DNA of 64,000 nt. It comes from Punctularia strigosozonata HHB-11173 SS5. Lineage: Eukaryota; Basidiomycota; Agaricomycetes; Corticiales; Punctulariaceae. The stretch spans positions 1-64,000 of the forward strand of contig NW_006767448.1 in assembly GCF_000264995.1 (NCBI RefSeq), read 5' to 3'. The notes under the pieces are model-generated. The model was given only the letters and a program-made list of their open reading frames with translations. It made no database searches and had not been told where the DNA came from. Of this stretch, positions 25,501-37,736 are shown piece by piece; position 1 is the first letter of the stretch; each line of letters opens with the position of its first letter. The position numbers and the translations under genes are program-made.

Positions 25501-28500
25501 CGAGGATGGACAAGGGCGACATGACAGTCATCTCCGATAGTAATGGGCTGAGCGGCGGTCAAAAGCATCGAGTGGTGTGCCATCTCGTCTCCCTCTGGCA
25601 GCGCTTTGCCGATTACTTGTTGTAGGCGTTAGCCCGTGCGCTGTACGCGAAAAGTGACGTGATACTTCTTGACGACAGTTTCTCCGCGCTGGTGAGCGTA
25701 CTCCGATCCGAGCATCCATCATAACTCATGCGATGCAGGATGCTCGAACGTCTTCGTCTGTTTTCAGCAATCTATTTGGATCGGAGGGCCTGTTGCGAAC
25801 GCACACGACCATTCTGGTTACCCACAACGGTCAGTTCCGATTCCATGTTATGTTGACTATCGCGTTCAACTTGAACTAGACCATCACCTCCGATTCGCTC
25901 ACGACATCGTAATCCTCGACGAGGGCAGAGTGGTTGCACAAGGAGATCTCGAGTCTTTGTTGGAGAGCGCCGTGGACGTATCGTCCTACATCACGTCCGA
26001 CACTCAACATAGTGCCGGGATCGAAATGCGCCCAAGGTGCAACCTCGAAAAGCAGGAGAGGGAACCGGCTCTGGAGGACGTGCCCCAGGCCGTTCCACCG
26101 CAGACGCTCTCCGACGTCTCTGGGCAGGTGAACGTTGAAGGTCCCGACGAAAAGACCGGCGTGGCATCAGCGGAGCCCGCGAAGAAGGATGCCTCCTCTC
26201 CGTCCGGCTGGGCTCAGTTCCATTTTTTCTTCTCTGCCTGCCGATGGCCCCGGTTGGCCGTGGCTCTGGCGTCGATATTGGGCTATTCGGTCACGGAGGT
26301 GGGCCTACAGGCGAGTGCACGGGCTCGTCCGAGTGAGCTAAAGCTGCTTCGCTGACCTGACCGGACTAGATCTTCCTTAAAAGCTGGTCGGAAAGCGATG
26401 CGATAGACCAGAGACCGTGGCTATGGGCTTACGCCGTATTCGCGGTTGCCTGCGGGAGTGCTGCGTTCATCGCCTTCTTCTCGTATACTCAACAGACGAC
26501 GCCTCATGCGTCCTTGGAGATCCACCACAGGATGTTGTCGGCGGTGGCCTATGCATCTCCTACAACTCTTCGAAACACGAAGCCCGAAAAGTTGATCAAT
26601 CGCTTCTCTGGCGACATGAATGCAATCGATTTTGTGGGTGTTCAAACGATTGTTTGCCCTTCCTACTGGTGCTCATCTACGATTTCCAGGCATTCCCTCT
26701 GGCCATCCTCGATTTTACTATCACCGCCGCGTATGTCGGTAAGATCTTCATGGATTCGCTCAAGCATACGGTTCTCACTCCAGCACATCACAGTTGGCGC
26801 CATGATCCTCGTTTTTCTGGCCGTCCCCTGGCTCGCAGTTTCGCTCCCCGTTCTTTGTGCCGTATACTGGCTTTTGCAGAGCTTTTACCTTGTGAATAGC
26901 GCGTTTCAGTCGCCACATCCGCGTCGCTGATGATGCCTTGCCGACAGGCCACGTCCCGTCAACTGCAAGGTCTCGAAATGGCCGCCAAAGCGCCTTTGGT
27001 CAGCACCTTCAGCACGACCTTCAGGTCAGTGTCTTGTGGCGTTGTGGACAAGGATGGCACCAACTCACGCTCGTGTTTTTCAGTGGTTTGGAGACTATAC
27101 GTGCGTACGGGACGGAGAAGTTCACCCTGGCCGAAGGCAGACGCCATCTCGCCTCCAGCCAGGCGCCGGTGTATTTCCGATACGCTGGTATCCGTTTCCT
27201 GTGAGCCTCNNNNNNNNNNNNNNNNNNNNNNNNNNNNNNNNNNNNNNNNNNNNNNNNNNNNNNNNNNNNNNNNNNNNNNNNNNNNNNNNNNNNNNNNNNN
27301 NNNNNNNNNNNNNNNNNNNNNNNNNNNNNNNNNNNNNNNNNNNNNNNNNNNNNNNNNNNNNNNNNNNATTTTTTCTTCTCTGCCTGCCGATGGCCCCGGT
27401 TGGCCGTGGCTCTGGCGTCGATATTGGGCTATTCGGTCACGGAGGTGGGCCTACAGGCGAGTGCACGGGCTCGTCCGAGTGAGCTAAAGCTGCTTCGCTG
27501 ACCTGACCGGACTAGATCTTCCTTAAAAGCTGGTCGGAAAGCGATGCGATAGACCAGAGACCGTGGCTATGGGCTTACGCCGTATTCGCGGTTGCCTGCG
27601 GGAGTGCTGCGTTCATCGCCTTCTTCTCGTATACTCAACAGACGACGCCTCATGCGTCCTTGGAGATCCACCACAGGATGTTGTCGGCGGTGGCCTATGC
27701 ATCTCCTACAACTCTTCGAAACACGAAGCCCGAAAAGTTGATCAATCGCTTCTCTGGCGACATGAATGCAATCGATTTTGTGGGTGTTCAAACGATTGTT
27801 TGCCCTTCCTACTGGTGCTCATCTACGATTTCCAGGCATTCCCTCTGGCCATCCTCGATTTTACTATCACCGCCGCGTATGTCGGTAAGATCTTCATGGA
27901 TTCGCTCAAGCATACGGTTCTCACTCCAGCACATCACAGTTGGCGCCATGATCCTCGTTTTTCTGGCCGTCCCCTGGCTCGCAGTTTCGCTCCCCGTTCT
28001 TTGTGCCGTATACTGGCTTTTGCAGAGCTTTTACCTTGTGAATAGCGCGTTTCAGTCGCCACATCCGCGTCGCTGATGATGCCTTGCCGACAGGCCACGT
28101 CCCGTCAACTGCAAGGTCTCGAAATGGCCGCCAAAGCGCCTTTGGTCAGCACCTTCAGCACGACCTTCAGGTCAGTGTCTTGTGGCGTTGTGGACAAGGA
28201 TGGCACCAACTCACGCTCGTGTTTTTCAGTGGTTTGGAGACTATACGTGCGTACGGGACGGAGAAGTTCACCCTGGCCGAAGGCAGACGCCATCTCGCCT
28301 CCAGCCAGGCGCCGGTGTATTTCCGATACGCTGGTATCCGTTTCCTGTGAGCCTCAGTGCCCTCTAGGCACTGAGGGTGCCTACTGATGAGCTCTGATAG
28401 ACGCACTGCGCTGAACGGGATGACACTCTTCATCGCCGTAGCGGTGGCCACACTTGCCGTCGCCCTGCGCAACTCGACGTCCGCAGGATTTCTTGGTGTT

Positions 28501-29772
28501 GCACTCAGCCAAATCGTCGGGCTCTCCACCAGTATTTCAAATTTGTTGCTCTCATGGTCCCGCGTGGAGAACGGCGTGGTCTCTGTTGGACGCATACAAG
28601 ACTCTACGGCGATGACGACCGAACGGTTTTCGTCGGAGCTGAGCCCGGCGCCAGGAAACGAGTCCGAGTTCATGGTGAGGGGAGACATCGAGTTTCGGAA
28701 CGTCTCCCTCGCTTATGGGTGCGTAGACGCTTGCCCAAGCTGTCACAATCACTGACGGCAACGATTGTATTAGACCTGGTCTGAAACCTGCCCTGCGTGA
28801 CGTGTCGTTTGCGGTCCGCGGTGGAAGCAAGATAGCATTGTGCGGACGAACGGGGTAGGTGACCCTACTACGCCGTTACAACATAGCATCACTGAAGAAC
28901 CCTACAGGAGCGGAAAATCGAGCGTGCTCTTGGCGTTACTGTCAGGAGTGGACAAGAATCTTATCCAAGGTGAAATCTTGGTGGATGGTGTGGACGTTAA
29001 CGATGTGCCGTTTTCGCGTCTTCGGTCCTCTATGAGGTGCGACGACTGAATATTTCACTATGGTACCCTAGCTCACCGCTCCCGCTTTAGTGTGATCTTC
29101 CAGGACCCATTACTTCTCGGGGTGTCTGTTCGCGAAAACCTGACCCTGCGCGCTCTCGCGAACCAGATTGATCCACCCTCGGAGGGGGAGTTATGGAACG
29201 CTCTCAGCCGCGTTGGTCTCGCTGACGTCGTTCGGAAGTTGGATGACGGGCTCGATACTGTCGTTGACGACGAGCACGTGCAACTGTCGCGAGGAGAGGT
29301 GAGCGTGATAGTTCATTGATGCTCGTATCCGTGTTATTAATGGGGGGCATGCAGCGTCAATTATTGTGCCTCGCGCGGGTTTTGCTCGAAAAACGGAACA
29401 TTATCATCTTTGACGAAGTGTCTTCGAGGTAACGCTACGCCTTGCGATCAATGATACCATTATGCTGATGCTGTCGGACAGCATGGACTCGCATACTGAG
29501 GCACGGCTGCATTTGGTCCTCTCCACGGACCTGAAGCACTGCACGGTCATTTCCATTGTACATCGAATATGTGAGCATCGACCAGGATGTTGGCATCATT
29601 GGGTTTAGCGGGTTGCTCATCCTCTTCGCTCTTTCTAGCTTCCGTCTTGGACTTTGACAAGGTTTTGGTGCTGGACGATGGCGTTGTGGTGGAGGATGGC
29701 AGACCGAAGGATTTGCTCCAGAGTGAATCGAGATTCAGGGAGCTCGCTAGAGCGCAAGATCTGAAAGATTGA
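22549..29772 (+). CDS. ABCC/MRP-type full ABC transporter
   Basis: Membrane ATPase of the multidrug-resistance-protein type (TMD0-TMD1-NBD1-TMD2-NBD2). A short first exon (22549-22583) joins in frame to an exon of hydrophobic helices; earlier exons cannot be excluded. The family segment SLLSRLTFVWLIPLLASGRR is near 23360. NBD1 has Walker A GPVGCGKS (split by an intron near 25230-25290), signature LSGGQKHR near 25550, Walker B VILLDDSFSALD near 25660 and H-loop LVTHN near 25820. NBD2 has Walker A GRTGSGKSS near 28850-28925, a variant signature LSRGERQ near 29290, Walker B IIIFDEVSS near 29405 and H-loop SIVHR near 29555. TMD2 lies in a stretch that occurs twice around a run of N, so the gene as given has a spurious extra 1,146 bp. 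One intron is GC-AG (23899-23949). Its position beside the siderophore genes suggests product export or vacuolar transport; this is inference. Confidence 0.88.
26222..27209 (+). repeat. 988-bp exact duplication, copy 1
   Basis: Identical to 27368-28355 (offset 1,146 bp) as far as I can compare. It covers the start of TMD2 of the ABC transporter and ends directly at a run of N. Most likely it is the unmerged overlapping end of a contig rather than a true duplication. Confidence 0.9.
27210..27367. other. Assembly gap, 158 N
   Basis: A run of 158 unknown bases lies between the two identical 988-bp copies, inside the ABC transporter gene. The true sequence probably has no gap: the flanking contigs overlap by 988 bp. 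Confidence 0.97.
27368..28355 (+). repeat. 988-bp exact duplication, copy 2
   Basis: The second copy of 26222-27209, starting directly after the N run and continuing seamlessly into the rest of TMD2 and NBD2. This copy is followed by a perfect hairpin at 28352-28376; the other copy stops as that hairpin begins. Confidence 0.9.
28352..28376 (+). repeat. Perfect 10-bp-stem hairpin in an intron
   Basis: The arms CCTCAGTGCC and GGCACTGAGG enclose the 5-base loop CTCTA. It lies in an intron of the ABC transporter. Copy 1 of the duplication ends four bases into the left arm, so the hairpin is a likely cause of the contig break. Confidence 0.85.
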
Positions 29773-30603
29773 AGCAATTGTGTATTTCAAGAGGATATAG
29801 AATCCTCTCATAATCAAGCAAGAATGTCATCGAGAACGTCGTGTGTTCCCAGCCAGGCTGAGAGAGGGAAAACGAGGACGAACGATGGTTAGTCGCTTCG
29901 TGGCCCGCAACAGGACGTAAACAGCAACGCGCTGCCGGATTCCACAAGCATGAGCCTTTCACATGCCCAACGCCCATTCCCGATGGCGGCGTCACAGCGG
30001 AAGAACCGGTGGAGGAAGAAGGGCATACCCCGGACCGCCACCCATGCATGGGTATATGAGATGTAGATGAGATAGTGCCACGTATCAGACCGCAACTCAT
30101 AGTAGTAATGGTATTCGGAGTGATACACAGAGCAGATCAGCAAACAAGATGGACAGTAAGGAAGGGAAATGAACGTATTGAATGGCCGGATTGGGACCGC
30201 TTTGCTGCTTCTGAGCACGAAGTAAACGGCGTGAACGCAGTCCGATTTGAAACCGCAACCGAGACCGGTGCGTGTTCTTGACCATAAACCCCGTCGACCT
30301 CGTCCTGATATTCGGAATATCCAGCACCCAAGACGAAGATGAGCGAGGTGATTGCGGGACCAGCGTCGTCGTGGTCGGACCAAGCGCCAAGCCGACGACC
30401 GAAGCTCGGTTGGTGTGCTCGAATTTATTTCTTATTTTTCCGTATTTACCGGCTTCTTCGTCCGTCACCTCGCCTCTTCAAACCGCGTTCGCTCGCCGTC
30501 ATATATCCTCCTCCTCAACGGCCTCCACGGAATCCCCGGGCTTCGTACGATATTATATCCCTCCTCCATCTACTCTAATATCGCGTCGTCGCTGGACACC
30601 GCG
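29773..30603. other. Intergenic region and leader of LRR gene
   Basis: This 831-bp stretch holds no recognised gene. An open frame runs through 30352-30603 in phase with the LRR gene, so an upstream start is possible, but its residues look unlike a conserved N-terminus. Confidence 0.5.
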
Positions 30604-33600
30604 ATGGCCGCCTCCTCCGCCTCCTCGATCTCGTCGTTCTCTACCGCGTCCACGACCACGACCGCGACGACCGCGACGAACGCTTCCGCCTCTTCCTCCG
30701 CCGTGACGATCCCAGTCCCGGGAAAGTCCATCCTCAAGCGGCCCCCGCCCCCACCCCAGTCGTTCCTCACCACCTCCATCGCCCGCCTCTCCAAGTTCCT
30801 GCCCACGCAGCAAGCCGTCGCATCGTCCGCCTCCTCTACCTCCTCCGCTACCTCTTCTACTGGAGCAGGCACCGAAGACAAGGAGAAGGAGCGGGAGAAG
30901 GCCCTCAAGCGCGCGCACTTCATCCTCCCCCAGCTCGTGACCGTCTACCCGATCTCGTCCTCCAACCCGCCGTCTTCGCCGTCGATCAAGGAGGAGAAGC
31001 GGAACATTGAAGCGCGCGAGGCCCAACGAAGAAGGAGGATCGTCCGCGGCAACTCGTTCACAAATGGCTACGGCAGCCCTGGGGGCTCAGCACGGTCCAG
31101 CATGAGCGGCGGAAGCCTGAGCGGGAAGATCGGTGCCGGGGAGGCGGGCTCGCCGGTGAGCAACGCGGCCGAGGCAGGGTCACCGGAGAGCTGGGAGGAA
31201 GACGAATGGTGGAATATGGAGAAGGTGGAGAGCTTCTATCGCGAGTGCTGCCAGGGCCGGGAGGAGCAGCCGAACTCGGGAGTGAGCAAGGCGTTCAAGG
31301 TGAGCATGCTGGCTGAGTGTGTATTATCGAGAGGAATGGGGCGAGATGATTCTGCTGGATACTGCTCGCCGGGTCGCTCATCATACGTGACCCGCCGTGC
31401 TGTTGGTCGCACGACCAGACGTATCGCAACCTCGTACCTTTTCGTCGTGTTTTCGTCCTGCTTGATTGGTACTAGACGACTGACCTCTTTTTCTTGGTTT
31501 TAGTCTGCTCCATCAACCCACCCAAGGACAGTGGACCTGTCGGGCGTTCAGATCAGCCTCGAGCACGCCCATATCCTCTCTGATGTGTTCACCATCGAAT
31601 GGGGGCTTCGCAAACTCGTACTCAGGGAATGTGACTTGGATGAGCATGTGCGTATCTACCGTTATGTGCGCTTTCGTTCGCGAACAGCACCACCACCTTC
31701 CCTAATGAACTCCGATGCTCATATGCCCTACTCTTTTCAGAACCTGAAACCGATTCTCCACGCCCTCCTGATACCTTCCTCCCTGCAATACCTTTCCGTA
31801 GCTTCTAACCGAAGGCTAAAAACCAACGGCTACAAGCTATTGGGGGCATACGTCACCAAGGTGTGTTTTTGGTTTCTCCGTCAACCACACTCTATCGCGC
31901 CCTTACGAATGCCGCACTCGATCATCATCCTTCTCAGTTTCGCTGTGGTCGTGGAGTGATCGACGATAACTGATTCTATTTCCATCAGGCGAAATCCCTA
32001 CAGTTCCTCGATGTCTCCCAAAACTCGCTCGACAAGAAGTCTATCGAGTATATCGCGGCCACGCTCACACCACAAGGTTCTCCCGGACTGGAAAGCCTCC
32101 GGATGGACGACTGCGGTCTGAGAGGCGGCTCCCTGGAAGTACTTTGTGAGCTGCTTCGGCTTCTCATTCCATGTCATCGTAATGACCTATGGACACAGCG
32201 CAGGCCGTGCGGACGAGCTCGCTCAAAAATGTCTCCCTCCGCCTGAACCGTATCGGACCCTCCGGCGCCGTCGCTATCGCACTCATGATCAAAGACTACC
32301 CCGACATCCTCCCCGCCCCGCCGCCCGGCTCGGTGCCCCTATCCGCCACCTCCTCCGTGTCAACCTCGAGCTCGCCCACCAGCACCGCGCAGAGCTCGCC
32401 CGTGCTGTCGCATTCCCCGCTCTCGCCGATCGGCGGTGCGAGCCTCGCTAACGGCGCACCCGGCAGGGCCACCCACGCCCCGCCGCCTCCGCACCCTGCC
32501 TCCGCGCGGGCGGGCCCGCCACCCCCGCCGCCGCGCCATCCCGCCACTGGACCACAGACGACCTACACACCGTATGTGCCGCGCGCTAAACGACTTGCGG
32601 CTGCTGCCGCCACAGCAGCAGCGACGAGCCTGAACCCGGCGGTGCCGCTTATCACTTCGAGCTCGCAGGGTGGCGTCACCACGCGGCACCCACCGTCGCT
32701 TCCATTAACGTCGTCGCACGGCGCGTTCGTGGGACAGGGCATGAAGAGTCCGACGATGGAGCACGGCCCGAGCGCGGCATTACTCGACAAGGTGCGCGCG
32801 CTGGACGCGCTGCCGCGCCTAGGAAGCCTGCAGACGCTCGACCTGAAGGGGAACGAGTTGAGGGTAAGTTGTCGGCGGTGCTTGTAGAGATCCTCGCCTT
32901 GTTCCTAACATATCCGTGCGATGTTGTCAGGGCGGGATATCGTATTTGGCGCAGGTGTTGAAGCGGAATAGGACGCTCAAGGTGCTCAATCTTAGCGAGA
33001 ATAAGCTGGACATTCAGGGGCTGGTGGCAATAGCAGAGGCGCTGGTATGCTGGTCGAATCGTTTGCATCGGTGACCGAAACTGACTGAAGACGCTTGCTT
33101 TCAGAAATACAACTCGTGCCTGGAGACGCTTGACCTTTCCAGGAACCCCTGTTGTGGTCCTGGACTCGAAGGTGTACGTTCACTTCCTCTCTTTCCGTCT
33201 TGAGCCACACTCACTTGCCATACCTCAGATCCAATCCCTGCGCACCGCATTCACCCTCAACACCGCCCTAAAACAGCTCTTCTTGTCCTCCACCGCGCTG
33301 ACATCGGCTGGCGCGATCGCTCTCGCGGAGTTCCTCCCCGAATCGACCTCCCTTCTTCACCTTGGCCTGACCGAAAACCCGAACTTGGACCTGGCGGGCA
33401 TGCTCGCCCTCAGTGGCGGGCTGAAAGCAAACCACGTCATGCGCTGTCTCGACCTGAGCATTGTCCCGGGGGACGAAGAGATGGCCCGCGTATGTAGGGA
33501 AATTCTTGATAGTTGTGTTCGGAACACGGAGGAGGCGGAGCGGAAGACTCAAGAGGCAGACGGACGGGTGGAGGGCGACGCTTGTAGCCAAAGCAGCATG

Positions 33601-34731
33601 AAGGGCACGGGGAAGGGCGTGTGGGCGATGGTAGAGACGAGCCAACTGGCGAGGTCCATCGCGAAGGACGACGCGAAGAAGGTGCGGTACTCGTGAAACC
33701 CCAATCAGTCTCATAATCTGACATCTTTGACGATAGGCCAGCGCGGCTGATGTGCCGAGCCAAGCGCGCGCCGTCAAGGAGGAATGGGAACAGCTTTCTG
33801 CCAGGACTCGACCTCAGCCTGGCAATCCGGACGCAACGCTTGCAACACTCCACCCGGACCTGGCGAAGAAGACTAACGCTTTACTTCACATGCTGGCGGC
33901 TCTCATCGCGAAGACGGACGATCCCAACAAGCTGGAGGAGCTACTCAACCTCAATGATTCGCTGACGGATTTGATGAGGCGTGTACCATCTGCCGCCAGA
34001 AAGACCGGCCTTGGGCTTGCCTTGCCTCTCAACGGTGGTCCGTACCTCAGCAACGGAGGCGGTGACACCATTGACGACAGCGAGGAAAGCGAGTTTGAGC
34101 AGCCTGATCCAACCACACCAAAGATTGACAAGGGTAAAGGCAAAGCAATCGAAGCGCCGCCCGAGCCAGAGAAGGTGCTCACCCCAACCGCCGAATTCCT
34201 CATCTCAAACGAGTCTGAGAGTGAGGATGAGCATGGGTATTTCCCGGCAGAAGGCCCCGGAGAGGATGAAGGAGTGCCCTTGACGAGCCCCACGGATCGG
34301 TCGAGGATCTGGGTCGAAGAGGAAGGCGAGGTGTTCAGGAAGGGCAATGTTCTGTTGAGCGAGGAGGACATGGAGAACGACTACGCTGGAGATGAGCTCA
34401 GGAAGGAGGTATGTTGCAGCTCATCCATACTCATCCAGGCTGCGACCTTATATTGCACTCGTAGCTGCTCGAGGCCATGGTCGAACGCCCTCCTCCTCGC
34501 CCAATATACGAAGACTTCCCTCCGGAGGGTGACGTCCTGCCGGCTCTGCCTGAAGCCCCTCAAGAACCGGCGAAGCCTCCGCCGCGACCGTACATCCCGC
34601 GGAGACGCTCTTCACAGGCGTCTTTGTCGTCGCAAACCTCGCAGGAGACGATTACGTCCCCCTTGAGTCCCAGTGTTAAGTCGCCGCTGTCTCCGACGGT
34701 GAAGACGGTGAGGAATCCCATCTTGGGCTAG
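30604..34731 (+). CDS. Leucine-rich-repeat protein, PPP1R37-like
   Basis: Large probably cytosolic or nuclear LRR protein built from about ten exons. The N-terminus is Ser/Thr/Ala-rich with GKSILKRPPPPP, then KRAHFILPQLVTVYPIS and an acidic EEDEWWNMEKVESFYRECC segment. Ribonuclease-inhibitor-type repeats follow, for example SLQYLSVASNRRLKTNGYKL, SLKNVSLRLNRIGPSGAVAI, LQTLDLKGNELR, LKVLNLSENKLDIQGL and LETLDLSRNPCCGPGLEG. A roughly 150-residue Pro/Ser/Ala-rich insert (32310-32770) breaks the repeat series. The C-terminal third is acidic, with KGKGK, and ends in Ser/Pro repeats. The order of an ILKRP motif, repeats and disordered tail recalls PPP1R37-like protein phosphatase 1 regulators, and KRAHF could be a weak RVxF-like site. 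That assignment is inference. Confidence 0.75.
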
Positions 34732-35094
34732 ATGCCTATCGTCATTGTCTTTTACAGACGAACGACAATGTGCTATCGCTGTCCGAGGTATGCTGTCCAT
34801 TTTGTGTTCACCGGAGCGTGGGGCTCATAGCCATCTCAGGAGCTAGCAAACGTTGCTACCATCGCAACTTCTGGATCATGAAGACGTTTTAGTATCTCCA
34901 CCACGCATTTTTTCTCCGGATTTAACACCCACCTCACGCTTTCCTTTCTCGTGCACGGCCAGGATGACGCGGGTCTAATCTCACTATTATACAATACATT
35001 GTTCTGTTCATTGTTGGTACATAGCTTAGCTGATAATAAGCGGAACATATCGCAACTAGCACATCGTTTGAGACTTGCACAGTGACATCGTTCC
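34732..35094. other. Intergenic, convergent 3' ends
   Basis: A 363-bp gap between the convergent LRR and SNF2 genes. It is AT-rich in places (ACAATACATTG near 34990) and has no gene; it probably holds both polyadenylation regions. Confidence 0.6.
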
Positions 35095-37736
35095 TAGCCT
35101 GAATCTTGTGGATGGATCTGAAGCAGCATTTCTACTTCATCCCGCGTGAGTTTCTGGGTTTCCGCCACGTCGCCGCCATCGAGGATGGACGCAGCAAGGC
35201 GCCGCTTGTTGCCCTGGATCTGTGATACCTTCAGTGACACGGTTATCTCAAGGGTATGGCACAGCTCACAGCCAGCATACGATCTTCGATCGTCCCAGGG
35301 ACCACGAGTTTGTAGATCCTAACATCGCGCTTCTGTCCGATACGATGTGCTCTGTCAAAGGCTTGCTCCTATAAACGAGTCATTGCGCATAAGAGCAGCC
35401 GTCAAGACAAAACTGATATGAAGCGCGCACCTCGAGGGCCGGATTCCACCACAGATCAGCCAGAATGACATTGTTACAGGACGTCAAGTTCAACCCTTTC
35501 AATGCTATTCAATGCACCTGCGTCGCGAGAACATGTTCATTGATCCTCACCTATGCCGCCGGCCTTGAAGGAAACCAGGATGACCTTCACGTGGGGGTTT
35601 GTCTGCAATGTGTCCAGCACAAGATCGCGCTCGCGCAAGCTCATCGTGCCATCGACTAGACGTAGGTAGGTGAGCCCGTCACACAATATACGATGATCGA
35701 CTTGAGCGGGCCTACATCGAACGTACTGCACACCAGCGTGGTCGAGGAAGGGCTGGAGTTTATCGAGGAACGTCGTGAAGTTCGAGAAGATGATAGTTTT
35801 CTCTTCGGCCGGTATGACTTTACGCAGGAGCTCTAAGATCTTTCGAATCTTTGTTGACGAGAGCGGAAGGACGTTTTCACTCTCATGGGTCAACGAGCGC
35901 TGCATTTGCCGATCAAATTGGTGAGCGCACACCGAACACACGTTTCGATTCCGTAACTGAGAGTTGGCTCCTAATCTGCAAGTTCGCCAGTCAAATTGTT
36001 ATAAGAGCAACGAGGTGCGTCAAGCTTACTGCACGCGGCAGAAAGCGCAGAAGCTGTTAGTATGCTTCCCGTCGAGGGCCTCCTCGTCACGCTGCCACGT
36101 ATCGGTTACAAGGCTGGGATGATCGCACGCTGGAATATTTGCGCATTATCCGCCGTTCGGCCGCCTTTCCAAAGCAAGGGACTCACCTTGACGCTCGCGC
36201 AAGAGCAACGTCCAGATGACATGGTAGCTTTGGAACAAGGTGCCCCGCTCGTAATATCTGTTGGATACCGCGGTGATGCGGGACTCAAGAGCGTCGTAAA
36301 ACTCCTGCTCGTCTGAGTCAAATATGCAGTAGACGAGCTCGACAGTGCGTTCCGGAAGATCGAGCAAGGATTTGCCGTCGACTTGATCAGTCTTCAGGCG
36401 ACGGAGCATGCAAGTGCTCAAGATTGCCTGTAAACGAAGAGCTATCTCAACATGGACCCTCTGGCAGATGTGCATGACGAACCGGAAGAGGTTTGTTATC
36501 GTGCCGCACGCGAAGAAATTCCAAAATGCTCCGTATGTCGTCTTCGGTGTTTTGCCTATAGGATGTCAGGAGCGTTCGGAGCAAATAAGGGAAACGCTCA
36601 CACAGGGGTGGCACCCAACGCCACACGGTGCGTTACATCGATGGCCATACACGCTGCCCAAGTTTTCGTTGACTTGTTGCGAATGACGTGCGCTTCATCT
36701 ATGTATCTGATCAGATTTTGTCGTGACAACCAAAACCGGATAGTGGAATGAAGTACCTAACACGAAGCGGAAGAATTTGGAACGTATCATGGGGCTTCCC
36801 AGCGCGTTAGGATCCCTCTTGTAAGTATCGTATTCGGATAGAAGGGTCCGTGGAGTGGAGATTACGACGTGGTATCCTTGGAACTGGGCATAATCTGACA
36901 TGACAGATTCAACATGTGTCCAATGGCGTTTTGTCGGGCGCAACTCGCCCTTAAAACGACCAGGTCCATGGTGCTTGAGAACCCTCAGGCTGGGGGCAAA
37001 CTTATTCAACTCCTTCTCCCATTGGGATAGAAGGCTGCCCGGTGCGATGACGCTAAGAATAGTCGGGGGCTTGTGAATGAGGAAGTATTATACAATAGTA
37101 ATATGGGAACCCACAGAGTAGGCTGCTGTCCTGGCTTATGACGCTCCATTATGAGGCCGATGGATTGTACGGTCTTGCCAAGCCTAAGGAATCATCAGGC
37201 AGCGAGCGTAAAAAACGGCTGCACGCGACGTACCCCATGTCATCGGCCAGCAGCGATCCGCTCTGACCCTTTGACTCGCGTCGGATCAGCCATTCAACCC
37301 CTGCCACTTGGTATGGCTTCAGGACAATATCTTTTGCCAAATTGAATTTTGTTCCCGATGATGCTGAAGATATGGATCTCAGAGTATCTTCGGAATTGCA
37401 CACTTTGGTCCCCGCAATCGACGGGACTGGGGCCGATGGCGAATCATGTTTGACTCTCGATACTCGGGGTTTGGTCTTTATTTTGGCGGAGGCTGCGCTC
37501 GGGCTCACACCCGCCGATCCTTTTGAAACGGTGTTGCGTGAGTCTTGGAGGCTCGTCTGCGCACGCCGTCCTCCATCGGCTTTCGAGAACGAAGCAAACA
37601 GACTGTTTTCTTCATCCGAGTCCATCTCTTTGATGCCAAGTGCACTAAAGCTCGCAGAAAGCGCGTCTTCAGCCTGCATATCGCCATTCTTGCAGTTTGG
37701 TGGATACAACTTCCCCATCGAAGATCGACGGAGCAC
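35095..37736 (-). CDS. SNF2-family DNA translocase (Rad5/Rad16-like)
   Basis: Nuclear ATP-dependent DNA translocase expected to act in chromatin remodelling or DNA repair. Multiple exons on the minus strand give, in order: a Ser/Lys-rich N-terminus; [15 protein letters not shown] and LLADDMG (motif I, cut by an intron near 37230); motif II DEAH near 36690; GATPVQN across an intron near 36620-36550; [19 protein letters not shown] near 36400; [20 protein letters not shown] near 35800; [17 protein letters not shown]; and [19 protein letters not shown] with a C-terminal [12 protein letters not shown]. Between the ATPase halves CAFC and CSVC pairs (about 36030 and 35935) suggest a small zinc-binding insertion. 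The true start may lie in an upstream exon beginning near 38128, which would encode a basic KKAKR stretch. Confidence 0.87.

Noticed and set aside
26222-28355. A genuine tandem duplication of a transmembrane block in the ABC transporter
   Set aside because: The copies are identical including introns and are separated only by a run of N, which fits unmerged contig ends better.
30553-31026. Minus-strand Arg/Gly-rich frame opposite the LRR gene
   Set aside because: Antisense of Ser/Thr/Ala codons in the low-complexity N-terminus; no independent support.
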